NCBI RefSeq assembly: GCF_900316465.1 | Contig: NZ_ONDD01000043.1 | Coordinates: 1-18,637 of the forward strand | Reading direction: 5' to 3' | Length of the DNA stretch: 18,637 nt | Source: an uncultured Fibrobacter sp. | GTDB taxonomy: Bacteria > Fibrobacterota > Fibrobacteria > Fibrobacterales > Fibrobacteraceae | Shown here: positions 7,028 to 12,313 of the stretch, piece after piece | Layout: each line of letters starts with the position of its first letter | Position numbering within the stretch: position 1 is the stretch's first letter | Made by a program: the position numbers and the translations under genes | Notes under the pieces: generated by a model | What the model was told of the DNA's origin: nothing | The model's input: only the letters and a program-made list of their open reading frames with translations | Database searches by the model: none

Positions 7028-7813
7028 CTACTTTCCCTTGTTCAAGATTTCTTCGGCGAGTTTCATGTACGCTTGTGCACCACTGCTCTGTACATCGTAA
7101 AGGATGGCGGGCTTGCCGTGGCTCGGTGCTTCGGAGAGTTTCACGTTTCTCGGAATCATTGCCTGGAAAACGGTGTCGCTCAAGTTTTCACGTACTTCTT
7201 CGGCGACCTGCTTGCAGAGGCTCAGGCGGGAATCGTACATGGTGAGGAGCGCACCTTCGATCTTGAGGTTTGCGTTCAGGTTTTTCTGAACTTCGCGGAT
7301 AGTCTTGAAAAGTTCGGTCATACCCTGCAGGGCGTAGTATTCGCACTGCACCGGAATCAAGACGCTGGTAGCTGCAGTCAGAACGTTCAGTGTCAAAAGG
7401 TTCAGGCTCGGAGGAGCATCGATGATGATGAATTCGAAAGACTGCTTGAGTACATTCATCACGCGTTCGAGACGACGTTCGCGGCTCATGGCGTTCACTA
7501 GTTCAATTTCCATGACGGCAAGGTCCGGGCCAGAAGTGATGACCTTGAGGTAATCGAGACTCGTATCGAGGATAGCTTCCTTGATATTGTCATAGGTAAT
7601 ATTGTCCGGATTGTCGGCCATATTCAGGACTTCGTGGATATCCACATCTTGAAGTTCATTGTAGCCGAGACCCTGCGACGCGTTACCCTGCGGGTCCATG
7701 TCGATAAGGAGTGTCTTCTTTTCTAATGCGGCAAAACTGGCGGCCAGGTTGACGGCGGTCGTGGTCTTGCCCACGCCACCTTTCTGGTTGCAGACTGCTA
7801 TCACTTTACTCAT
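7028..7813 (-). CDS. parA: ParA/Soj chromosome-partitioning ATPase
   Basis: The 261-aa protein begins with the deviant Walker A motif KGGVGKTT (11-18), followed by the IDMDPQGNAS segment (A') and Walker B IIIDAPPSLN. Length and lack of an N-terminal DNA-binding extension mark it as the short chromosomal Soj type. It cycles ATP on the nucleoid to pull ParB-parS complexes apart. The ATG overlaps the rsmG stop by 4 nt (ATGA), and GAGG lies 6 nt upstream. The order rsmG-parA-parB is typical of origin-proximal DNA in many bacteria. Confidence 0.97.
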   Translation of the reverse strand: MSKVIAVCNQKGGVGKTTTAVNLAASFAALEKKTLLIDMDPQGNASQGLGYNELQDVDIHEVLNMADNPDNITYDNIKEAILDTSLDYLKVITSGPDLAVMEIELVNAMSRERRLERVMNVLKQSFEFIIIDAPPSLNLLTLNVLTAATSVLIPVQCEYYALQGMTELFKTIREVQKNLNANLKIEGALLTMYDSRLSLCKQVAEEVRENLSDTVFQAMIPRNVKLSEAPSHGKPAILYDVQSSGAQAYMKLAEEILNKGK

Positions 7814-8448
7814 TCATTACCTCGAGTGACTAAGGCGTAAACTTGTTCTTCCTGCGGGAGTGCATATTTATATATGTGTACTGCCGGATCATTTTCCAGG
7901 TGAACAATATTGTTGAAACTTTTCAGCGTGAGGAATTTTCCACCGCCCTTCAAACCGGGCTGGGCACGTTCCCAGTCGTTTTCGAAAGTCGAAAGGGCGC
8001 GGCAACTCACATAGTCAAGGTAGGCAAGTCCCGAAGTTTCGAAACGCTTGCCCACGACGGTCAAGTTATCCAGGTGCAGTTTTTCCTTGGCGAACTTCAT
8101 GAATTCCACACGCATGTGGCGGGGTTCGACTGCAAAGAATTCCACCTGAGGCATTACGATAGCGAGCGGGAAAATCGGACAACCTGCCCCCGCGCCCATA
8201 TCGGCCCATTTGGAACCTGCCGGAATATCCTTCATTATAATATAGGGAACCAACGAATCGGCTATGTGTCTGCTCAAGAATTTCTCGGAGTCCTTTGCCG
8301 AAATCAGGTTACCAAATTGCTTGGTCTCTACCACCAAGTCTGCAAAATCATAAAGCTTGCCGAGTACATCTTCGGACAGCTGCACACCATGTTCCGTCAA
8401 GAACTGGTTCAAAAGATTCTGCTGATTTTTGTTTTCTCTATAACTCAT
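7810..8448 (-). CDS. rsmG: 16S rRNA (guanine-527-N7)-methyltransferase RsmG
   Basis: The 212-aa protein matches RsmG (GidB): RHIADSL (60-66), the SAM-binding loop DMGAGAGCPIFPLAI (83-97) and VEPRHMRVEFM (107-117). It methylates G527 in the 530 loop of 16S rRNA; loss gives low-level streptomycin resistance in other bacteria. In the SAM loop the more usual GFPG is GCPI. It heads the rsmG-parA-parB-M23-bactofilin operon. No good ribosome site precedes ATG 8448. A TATTAT directly abutting the ATG is too close to serve as its promoter, so a later start is possible. Confidence 0.93.
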   Translation of the reverse strand: MSYRENKNQQNLLNQFLTEHGVQLSEDVLGKLYDFADLVVETKQFGNLISAKDSEKFLSRHIADSLVPYIIMKDIPAGSKWADMGAGAGCPIFPLAIVMPQVEFFAVEPRHMRVEFMKFAKEKLHLDNLTVVGKRFETSGLAYLDYVSCRALSTFENDWERAQPGLKGGGKFLTLKSFNNIVHLENDPAVHIYKYALPQEEQVYALVTRGNE

Positions 8449-8468
8449 ATAATACTAGGAACGATGCT

Positions 8469-8573
8469 ATCGCATGTTTGCTCCTTCGGAGCCAACTCGC
8501 TTCGGTTCGGCAATGAAAATACACAAGTGTATTTTCGCTGCGCTCACCTCGCTAACGTTCCACGTGGAACATT
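8469..8573 (+). repeat. parS-bearing palindromic repeat, copy A (105 bp)
   Basis: This segment is 95/105 identical, without gaps, to the reverse complement of 10591-10695. Read on the plus strand it has hairpin 1 (GCTCC-TTC-GGAGC), a constant stretch, hairpin 2 (GAAAATACAC-AA-GTGTATTTTC), a constant linker and a terminal parS site. All ten differences from copy B are transitions, and three pairs of them are compensatory within the hairpins. It lies in the spacer upstream of rsmG and may therefore influence transcription of the par operon. Confidence 0.88.
8556..8571. other. parS: parS site 1 (in repeat copy A)
   Basis: CGTTCCACGTGGAACA contains a perfect 14-bp palindrome around CACGTG. It matches the chromosomal parS consensus TGTTNCACGTGRAACA except in the first base. 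Confidence 0.85.
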
Positions 8574-8622
8574 TTTGATAGAACATTCCGAACATAATTT
8601 AGTATTCCTAATTAACAAATTC

Positions 8623-8645
8623 AAAAAAAAGGGCTTGCGCCCTTT
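8623..8645 (-). terminator. Terminator of the secreted-protein gene 8716-9531
   Basis: On the minus strand a 7-bp stem AAAGGGC/GCCCTTT (8628-8645) with a 4-nt loop is followed by a run of eight Ts (8623-8630, partly pairing in the stem). It lies about 70 nt past the stop codon. Plus-strand Ts at 8649-8653 might give weak bidirectional activity. Confidence 0.75.
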
Positions 8646-8715
8646 CACTTTTTAAAAATATCCGTGGATAAGTTTTTGATAAATGTGGATTTTGTGTTTA
8701 TAAAAAAGGATAGTC

Positions 8716-9531
8716 TTACTTCGCCGATGTTCCACGTGGAACACTCATGATATATTTTTTGTTAACGGGGCGGCCGAGGAGGTCAAAATGTTTGTCCTTT
8801 TCGGGGATAAATGCCGGCTTGTTTTTGCGGAGGATCGAGGTGGTGGAATTGGGACCGACTTTGACAAAGAAATACTTTGTATTGTTATTACTGTAAGATA
8901 AGGTGAATCCTGTTTCTGTAGTTTCTATGAGTTCTTGATAGGTTTCGGTAATTGACTTGACGTATGTATCGCCATTCTTTTCAAGTGTATAATTGGTTGT
9001 ATTGCATGTATTTTCATTTTCGGGATCAGGTGTTCTTATATGACTTCCAAAGTTATAAGGTGTGCCGTCTGAATACCATCTTTCATCATATAAGGTGTCA
9101 TTGCGTAAGAAAATGCTGTTGACGATTTCTAGTGAATCTGGTTTACCTGAGTCTAGACCATAGATGTATTTGTATGTGGAATCCTTTCCTAGGAAAAGAA
9201 TACTAACATCTGACTGATCATAATTGAGATTTGTGCTGGTTAATTTGATTGTGGATTCTGTTGTTTCTTTTGTTTGCTTGTAATTATATGTGTCACATTT
9301 TCCTTTACTATAACATTCGACGACACTATCTAAACTATTATCGGTATAGTAATATTTAGAGGATGAATAATAGATTTTGCCCTCATCTACAAAGCTGGGG
9401 GCGTATGAGCTATCTGGACGATAATTGTTATTCATTCCGAATTCAAGATAGGCGCTGCGTAAAAATTCGAGGCAGTTTACAGCATGCACATTCAGTGCGA
9501 TAAAGGATAGAATGAGGATTAGTTTTTTCAT
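8716..9531 (-). CDS. Secreted protein of unknown function, parS in its 3' end
   Basis: I recognise no family. The start is set at 9531 rather than the longer frame from 9633, because MKKLILILSFIALNVHA is a clear signal peptide with cleavage expected after VHA. The 271-aa product has a mature Cys at residue 20, is rich in Ser, Thr, Asn and Tyr, and ends with HFDLLGRPVNKKYIMS. That ending resembles the xxDxxGRxV segment of secretion-sorting C-termini in the Bacteroidetes/Fibrobacter lineage. parS site 2 encodes VPRGT (264-268) near the C-terminus. It is a distant paralogue of the 9730-10395 gene: both have LNxHAVxC, LDS, a FLRNDTLY/YLKNDTIY segment and DPxN. The gene is AT-rich compared with its neighbours. 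TATATT at 9539-9544 predicts a 1-nt leader. Confidence 0.72.
   Translation of the reverse strand: MKKLILILSFIALNVHAVNCLEFLRSAYLEFGMNNNYRPDSSYAPSFVDEGKIYYSSSKYYYTDNSLDSVVECYSKGKCDTYNYKQTKETTESTIKLTSTNLNYDQSDVSILFLGKDSTYKYIYGLDSGKPDSLEIVNSIFLRNDTLYDERWYSDGTPYNFGSHIRTPDPENENTCNTTNYTLEKNGDTYVKSITETYQELIETTETGFTLSYSNNNTKYFFVKVGPNSTTSILRKNKPAFIPEKDKHFDLLGRPVNKKYIMSVPRGTSAK
8728..8743. other. parS: parS site 2 (inside a coding region)
   Basis: TGTTCCACGTGGAACA is a perfect 16-bp palindrome and a full match to the parS consensus. It lies within the last nine codons of the secreted-protein gene ending at 8716. Confidence 0.9.
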
Positions 9532-9563
9532 ATAGGAAAATATAGTAAAAGGTTTTATGTTTG

Positions 9564-9595
9564 CTTGGTTGTGTTCCACGTGAAACACAACCAAG
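9564..9595. other. parS: parS site 3 in a 32-bp palindrome
   Basis: The core TGTTCCACGTGAAACA (9572-9587) matches the parS consensus. Palindromy extends to 32 bp (arms CTTGGTTG / CAACCAAG), broken only at 9576/9583. It lies 33 bp upstream of the secreted-protein start at 9531, where a -35 element would be, so ParB binding could affect that gene. Confidence 0.9.
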
Positions 9596-9605
9596 GTTAC
9601 CAAGC

Positions 9606-9728
9606 AAAAATGTGCTCGCATATTTTTCCTCATAGAGGATAACTCAACTACGAAACTAAAGTTTCAAGTTTCATATATATTTGGGAACCGCAGGGTGTCG
9701 GACTTTGGCGAAGCCAAAGGCCAAACAT
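9606..9728 (-). repeat. Possible decayed third copy of the parS-linked element
   Basis: After parS site 3, the order of parts matches copy B on the plus strand: an AT hairpin (arms 9606-9615 and 9618-9627, very close to hairpin 2 of copy B), then a GC hairpin (CTTTGGC-GAA-GCCAAAG, 9703-9719), then CAAACAT (9722-9728). The spacing is about 50 bp longer and the linkers do not align, so homology is uncertain. The GC hairpin might also end transcription of the gene at 9730, but no T-run follows. Confidence 0.35.
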
Positions 9729-9729
9729 C

Positions 9730-10395
9730 TCACTTCCTATAATATATAGTGGTATATTCGTTGCCGCCCATGCAGGGGCCGGGGGCTTTGATGTATCTGT
9801 TATGGTCGAACTTGATTGATTTCTGGATAAGGGTATTCCCCTTCATTTCGTATTCATAAGTGTCGATGATAAAGTTATTATCGCTTTTTCGAATACACTT
9901 GCTCTTATTATCGGGGTCATGGTAAGTTTTCAAATTCCTGGGAACCCAGTTATTGACTTCGTAAATGGTATCGTTTTTGAGGTAGAATATCTGGTGTTGT
10001 TCATTGTCATTATCGATATAGACGGAATCTTTTCCGCGGTAGACCGTAAAGTGCCATCCGTCTTTCAGAGATTTCCAGTCGTATTTCTTGACCTTGCCTA
10101 CCTTGGTGGAGTCAATTTTCCAGTCGGGAATGAAGGTGGATTTTTTTTCGTAACCGCGGGCAAGGCAAGATTGGGATAGGCTCATGCTGTCCAGGTGATT
10201 GCCTGTCCAATGATACTTGATGGTATTGACTCGTCCGTTTTGTTTCTGATGGATACTATCCGGGAACATTTCGCTGGGCAAGACGAGTACATGATTTTCG
10301 AAGTCCGTTGCGAAATAATCGAATGTGCGTCGGATGCAATCGACTGCATGGGCATTCAACACAACAAGTGTTAGTAGAAAAAATATTCTCCTCAT
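9730..10395 (-). CDS. Secreted protein of unknown function (paralogue of the 8716 gene)
   Basis: I recognise no family. The start at 10395 (MRRIFFLLTLVVLNAHA) is chosen over 10410 because it begins the signal peptide and has GGAG 7 nt upstream. Cleavage after AHA leaves a mature protein beginning VDC, with Cys at residue 20 exactly as in the neighbouring paralogue. The 221-aa product is Lys-, Asp- and Tyr-rich, with short similarities to that protein (YHWTGNHLDSM, YLKNDTIYE, DPDNKSKC). It probably lies in or outside the outer membrane region. It starts 19 nt after the VOC gene stop on the same strand and is likely co-transcribed with it. Confidence 0.7.
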   Translation of the reverse strand: MRRIFFLLTLVVLNAHAVDCIRRTFDYFATDFENHVLVLPSEMFPDSIHQKQNGRVNTIKYHWTGNHLDSMSLSQSCLARGYEKKSTFIPDWKIDSTKVGKVKKYDWKSLKDGWHFTVYRGKDSVYIDNDNEQHQIFYLKNDTIYEVNNWVPRNLKTYHDPDNKSKCIRKSDNNFIIDTYEYEMKGNTLIQKSIKFDHNRYIKAPGPCMGGNEYTTIYYRK

Positions 10396-10414
10396 ACCTA
10401 ACTCCGCCATTTTT

Positions 10415-10900
10415 CTAAACTGTAATCTCTACCCTGTTGCCTTCGGGATCCAGGATCACACTTTCATAATACCCGTCGCCGGTGGTTCGGGGTTGCCCTA
10501 CCACCTGGATTCCGTCAGCAGACATTTGTTTGGTTAAATGGTCCACCTCTTCTTTGGAGCCCACGGAAAAGGAAACATGGGTTAGGCCGCAATGTTCCAC
10601 GTGGAACGTTAGCGAGGTGAGTGCAGTAAAAATACGCTTGCATATTTTTATTGCCGAACCGAAGCGAGTTGGCTTCGGAGAAGCAAACATGCGATTGTGA
10701 GTTACAGGCCAAACATGATCGATGTCAGGGCGGTGCATTATTTCCAAACGGGCGCCATCGTCGAAGGTGACGAATCGGCTGGTGAATTGTTTTGCCGGGT
10801 TATGGTAAATCGGGTGAACTACCCCACCGAAATACTTTCGGTAGAATTCACATACCTTGTCGATATCTTTTGCCCAGATGGCGATATGTTCGATTTTCAT
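10415..10900 (-). CDS. VOC/glyoxalase-family protein interrupted in frame by the parS repeat
   Basis: The 161-aa protein starts at MKIEHIAIWA (ATG 10900; the longer frame from 10957 has no family similarity). It has the two beta-alpha-beta modules of the vicinal oxygen chelate fold. The four metal ligands of the family are recognisable: H5, E53 (RLEIM), H108 (LTHVSF) and E158 (NRVEITV). Family members of this type are about 125-130 aa. The extra length is residues about 69-103, encoded by repeat copy B, inserted in the linker between the two modules, where it may be tolerated. The segment reads as basic low-complexity sequence (PKPTRFGSAIKICKRIF). TATATT at 10915-10920 predicts an 8-nt leader. 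The substrate is unknown. Confidence 0.85.
   Translation of the reverse strand: MKIEHIAIWAKDIDKVCEFYRKYFGGVVHPIYHNPAKQFTSRFVTFDDGARLEIMHRPDIDHVWPVTHNRMFASPKPTRFGSAIKICKRIFTALTSLTFHVEHCGLTHVSFSVGSKEEVDHLTKQMSADGIQVVGQPRTTGDGYYESVILDPEGNRVEITV
10591..10695 (-). repeat. parS-bearing palindromic repeat, copy B (in frame within a gene)
   Basis: This is the partner of copy A at 8469-8573: same length, 95/105 identical, opposite orientation. Its hairpins are GCTTC-TCC-GAAGC and an AT-rich stem around a CAA loop region, with changes that keep pairing compared with copy A. At 105 bp it equals 35 codons and has no stop in the VOC gene frame. AGGCC occurs just outside both ends (10584-10588 and 10706-10710) but 122 bp apart, so it is not a convincing frame-neutral target duplication. 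Confidence 0.88.
10593..10608. other. parS: parS site 4 (in repeat copy B, inside the VOC gene)
   Basis: TGTTCCACGTGGAACG matches the parS consensus except for the last base, the same deviation as site 1 in copy A when read in the same orientation. It encodes FHVEHC in the VOC frame. Confidence 0.85.
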
Positions 10901-11020
10901 AATAACCCCACTATAATATATATAAAAAGAGAAGGTGGAAAAAAGAGTTTTCAACATCTATTCACATAATCAACATTAATGTTGGAATATCTTTAACTAT
11001 ATTATAGTCGAGGTTTTAAA
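10901..11020. promoter_or_regulatory. Divergent promoter region with 14-bp palindrome and DnaA-box-like sites
   Basis: Two genes diverge from this gap. TATATT at 10915-10920 (minus) serves the VOC gene, and TATATT at 10998-11003 (plus) the macro gene, where GAGG at 11010-11013 is the ribosome site. Between them lie TTTTCAACA (10948-10956), CTATTCACA (10958-10966), each one base from the DnaA-box consensus, and a perfect palindrome CAACATTAATGTTG (10971-10984) that overlaps the expected -35 region of the macro gene and could be an operator. Confidence 0.5.
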
Positions 11021-11527
11021 ATGATTGAGATTGAAATTATTCAAGGCGATATCACCAAACTGAATGTGGATGCGATTGTGAATGCCGCCAATTGTTCACT
11101 TTTGGGAGGTGGCGGTGTTGATGGAGCTATTCACAGGGCGGCGGGTCCGGATCTCTTGAAAGCGTGCATTCCCCTGAATGGTTGCGAAACGGGTAAGGCC
11201 AAAATCACTCCGGGGTTCAGATTGCCGGCAAAGTTTGTTATCCACACTCCGGGTCCGATTTATCGAGATGGTCTGCATGGTGAACCGGCACTCCTGGAAT
11301 CTTGCTATAAAAGTTGCCTGGATCTTGCCGAGGCGAATGCTTGTGAGACGGTCGCCTTCCCCGCTATTTCTTGTGGAGTTTACGGCTACCCCTGGGAGGC
11401 CGCCATCGAGATTGCTGTGAAGACGGTTTGGAACTTCCCAGCTCAAAAAGTCAAGAAGGTCATCTTCTGTTGTTTCTCCACTCAAATGGAAGAAATATAT
11501 ACGCGGATTATTGCAGCCTCGCATTAA
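11021..11527 (+). CDS. Macro-domain ADP-ribose hydrolase / O-acetyl-ADP-ribose deacetylase-like
   Basis: The 168-aa protein is a single macro domain of the YmdB type. Motifs in order are GDIT (9-12), DAIVNAAN (17-24), GGGGVDGAIHRAAG (29-42), FVIHTPGPIY (72-81) and FPAISCGVYGYP (113-124), which line the ADP-ribose pocket. Such enzymes remove ADP-ribose from proteins or nucleic acids, or deacetylate O-acetyl-ADP-ribose. VIHTPGP replaces the usual VIHTVGP. ATG 11021 is supported by GAGG 7 nt upstream. The PPOx-family gene follows 50 bp downstream but has its own likely promoter. A second, different macro protein lies 1.6 kb away. Confidence 0.92.
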   Translation: MIEIEIIQGDITKLNVDAIVNAANCSLLGGGGVDGAIHRAAGPDLLKACIPLNGCETGKAKITPGFRLPAKFVIHTPGPIYRDGLHGEPALLESCYKSCLDLAEANACETVAFPAISCGVYGYPWEAAIEIAVKTVWNFPAQKVKKVIFCCFSTQMEEIYTRIIAASH

Positions 11528-11577
11528 TTCTTTTTACTATATTATGAATAGGAAAGAACATTAACAGGAGACTTATA

Positions 11578-11976
11578 ATGGAAGAAGTCAAGAATTTTCT
11601 CAAGGAATGTGGCGCCTACTTCCTGGCGACGGTCGACGGCGACCAGCCGCGTGTGCGCCCCTTCGGCACCATCGAAATTTTCGAAGGCAAGCTCTACATC
11701 CAGACATCCAAGACCAAGGATTGCTCCAAGCAGATCCAGCAGAACGGCAAGGTCGAAATCTGCGGCATGAACAGCGAGGGTACCAAGTGGGTCCGCGTCG
11801 CTGGCACCCTGGTTCGCGATGACCGTCGTGAACCCAAGGTCCACATGCTTGACTGCTATCCTGAACTCAAGTCCATGTATTCTGTCGAAGATCCGAACAC
11901 CGAAGTGCTCTATTTTAAGGACGCGACGGCCACGTTCTACGCCTTCGGCGCTGCTCCGCGTACTGTGAAATTCTAA
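11578..11976 (+). CDS. Pyridoxamine 5'-phosphate oxidase-family (FMN-binding split barrel) protein
   Basis: The 132-aa protein has the split-barrel pattern of the PNPOx-like family: FLATVDGDQPRVRPF (15-29) with the RVRPF strand, LYIQTSKTKDCSKQIQQNGKVEIC and WVRVAGTLV. The C-terminal part typical of true PdxH is absent, so it is more likely a small flavin- or heme-binding protein of unknown substrate. AGGAG lies about 9 nt before ATG 11578, and TATATT at 11538-11543 predicts a leader of about 28 nt. Codon use is strongly biased (AAG, GAA, C-ending codons), like secA, which suggests high expression. A parS-containing hairpin with a T-run lies 53 nt after its stop and may terminate it. Confidence 0.88.
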   Translation: MEEVKNFLKECGAYFLATVDGDQPRVRPFGTIEIFEGKLYIQTSKTKDCSKQIQQNGKVEICGMNSEGTKWVRVAGTLVRDDRREPKVHMLDCYPELKSMYSVEDPNTEVLYFKDATATFYAFGAAPRTVKF

Positions 11977-12028
11977 TTTCGCATGCAACAATCGCACAGA
12001 TTGTTGATAACTTTTATAAACATACTAT

Positions 12029-12060
12029 AAACATCGGGTTTCACGTGAAACACGATGTTT
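12029..12060 (+). other. parS: parS site 5 in a 32-bp palindrome with T-run (possible terminator)
   Basis: The core GGTTTCACGTGAAACA (12037-12052) holds the perfect palindrome GTTTCACGTGAAAC. The whole 32-bp palindrome has arms AAACATCG / CGATGTTT with one mismatch pair (12037/12052). A T-run continues to 12063. In RNA this is a long hairpin followed by Us, 53 nt after the PPOx-family stop, so the ParB site may double as its terminator. Confidence 0.85.
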
Positions 12061-12129
12061 TTTATTTTGGTGGATAAGTTTTGGATTTGTCTAACAGGAT
12101 TGACAATAGATTGTTGAAATGTCATAGCA

Positions 12130-12165
12130 AAATGACATATGTTCCACGTGAAACATATGTCTTTT
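12130..12165. other. parS: parS site 6 in an extended palindrome (possible two-way terminator)
   Basis: The core TGTTCCACGTGAAACA (12140-12155) matches the parS consensus. The palindrome runs from 12134 to 12161 with one mismatch pair, and outside it AAA (12130-12132) faces TTT (12163-12165). Thus Ts follow the hairpin on both strands, between two convergent genes. A competing short inverted repeat TGTCAT/ATGACA lies at 12120-12137. Confidence 0.88.
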
Positions 12166-12313
12166 GTGGATATGTTGTGGGATATCCCCAAATCCTGTGG
12201 AATAATGATTTTTAATTATGCACAGAATATCAACAGATGATTTAAATCAGCATTTTACATTTTATGTAATACAATGTATGATGTTGATAAAATGAGGCGT
12301 CCGTTTTTGCGGA

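Larger units (their letters stand above)
11977..12313. other. Candidate oriC / centromere region (parS pair plus DnaA-box-like sites)
   Basis: This gap lies between convergent genes and holds no ORF I can support. It contains parS sites 5 and 6 and these DnaA-box-like 9-mers: TTATGCACA at 12216-12224 (full match to TTWTNCACA); TTATCAACA (minus) at 12002-12010 and 12282-12290; TTATCCACC (minus) at 12069-12077; ATATCCACA (minus) at 12165-12173; ATATCAACA at 12227-12235. The right half (12196-12290) is AT-rich, and GGGATATCCC is at 12179-12188. Origin function is inferred from these boxes, the parS cluster and the nearby rsmG-parAB. Confidence 0.42.

Noticed and set aside
6125..7501. A 458-codon open frame on the plus strand
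   Set aside because: It is antisense to parB and parA, whose motifs are unmistakable; the frame is open only because of codon bias in those genes.
10584..10710. AGGCC at both ends of repeat copy B as a target-site duplication
   Set aside because: Copies are 122 bp apart, which is not a multiple of three, and lie 2-10 bp outside the shared repeat; copy A has no such flanks. Probably chance.
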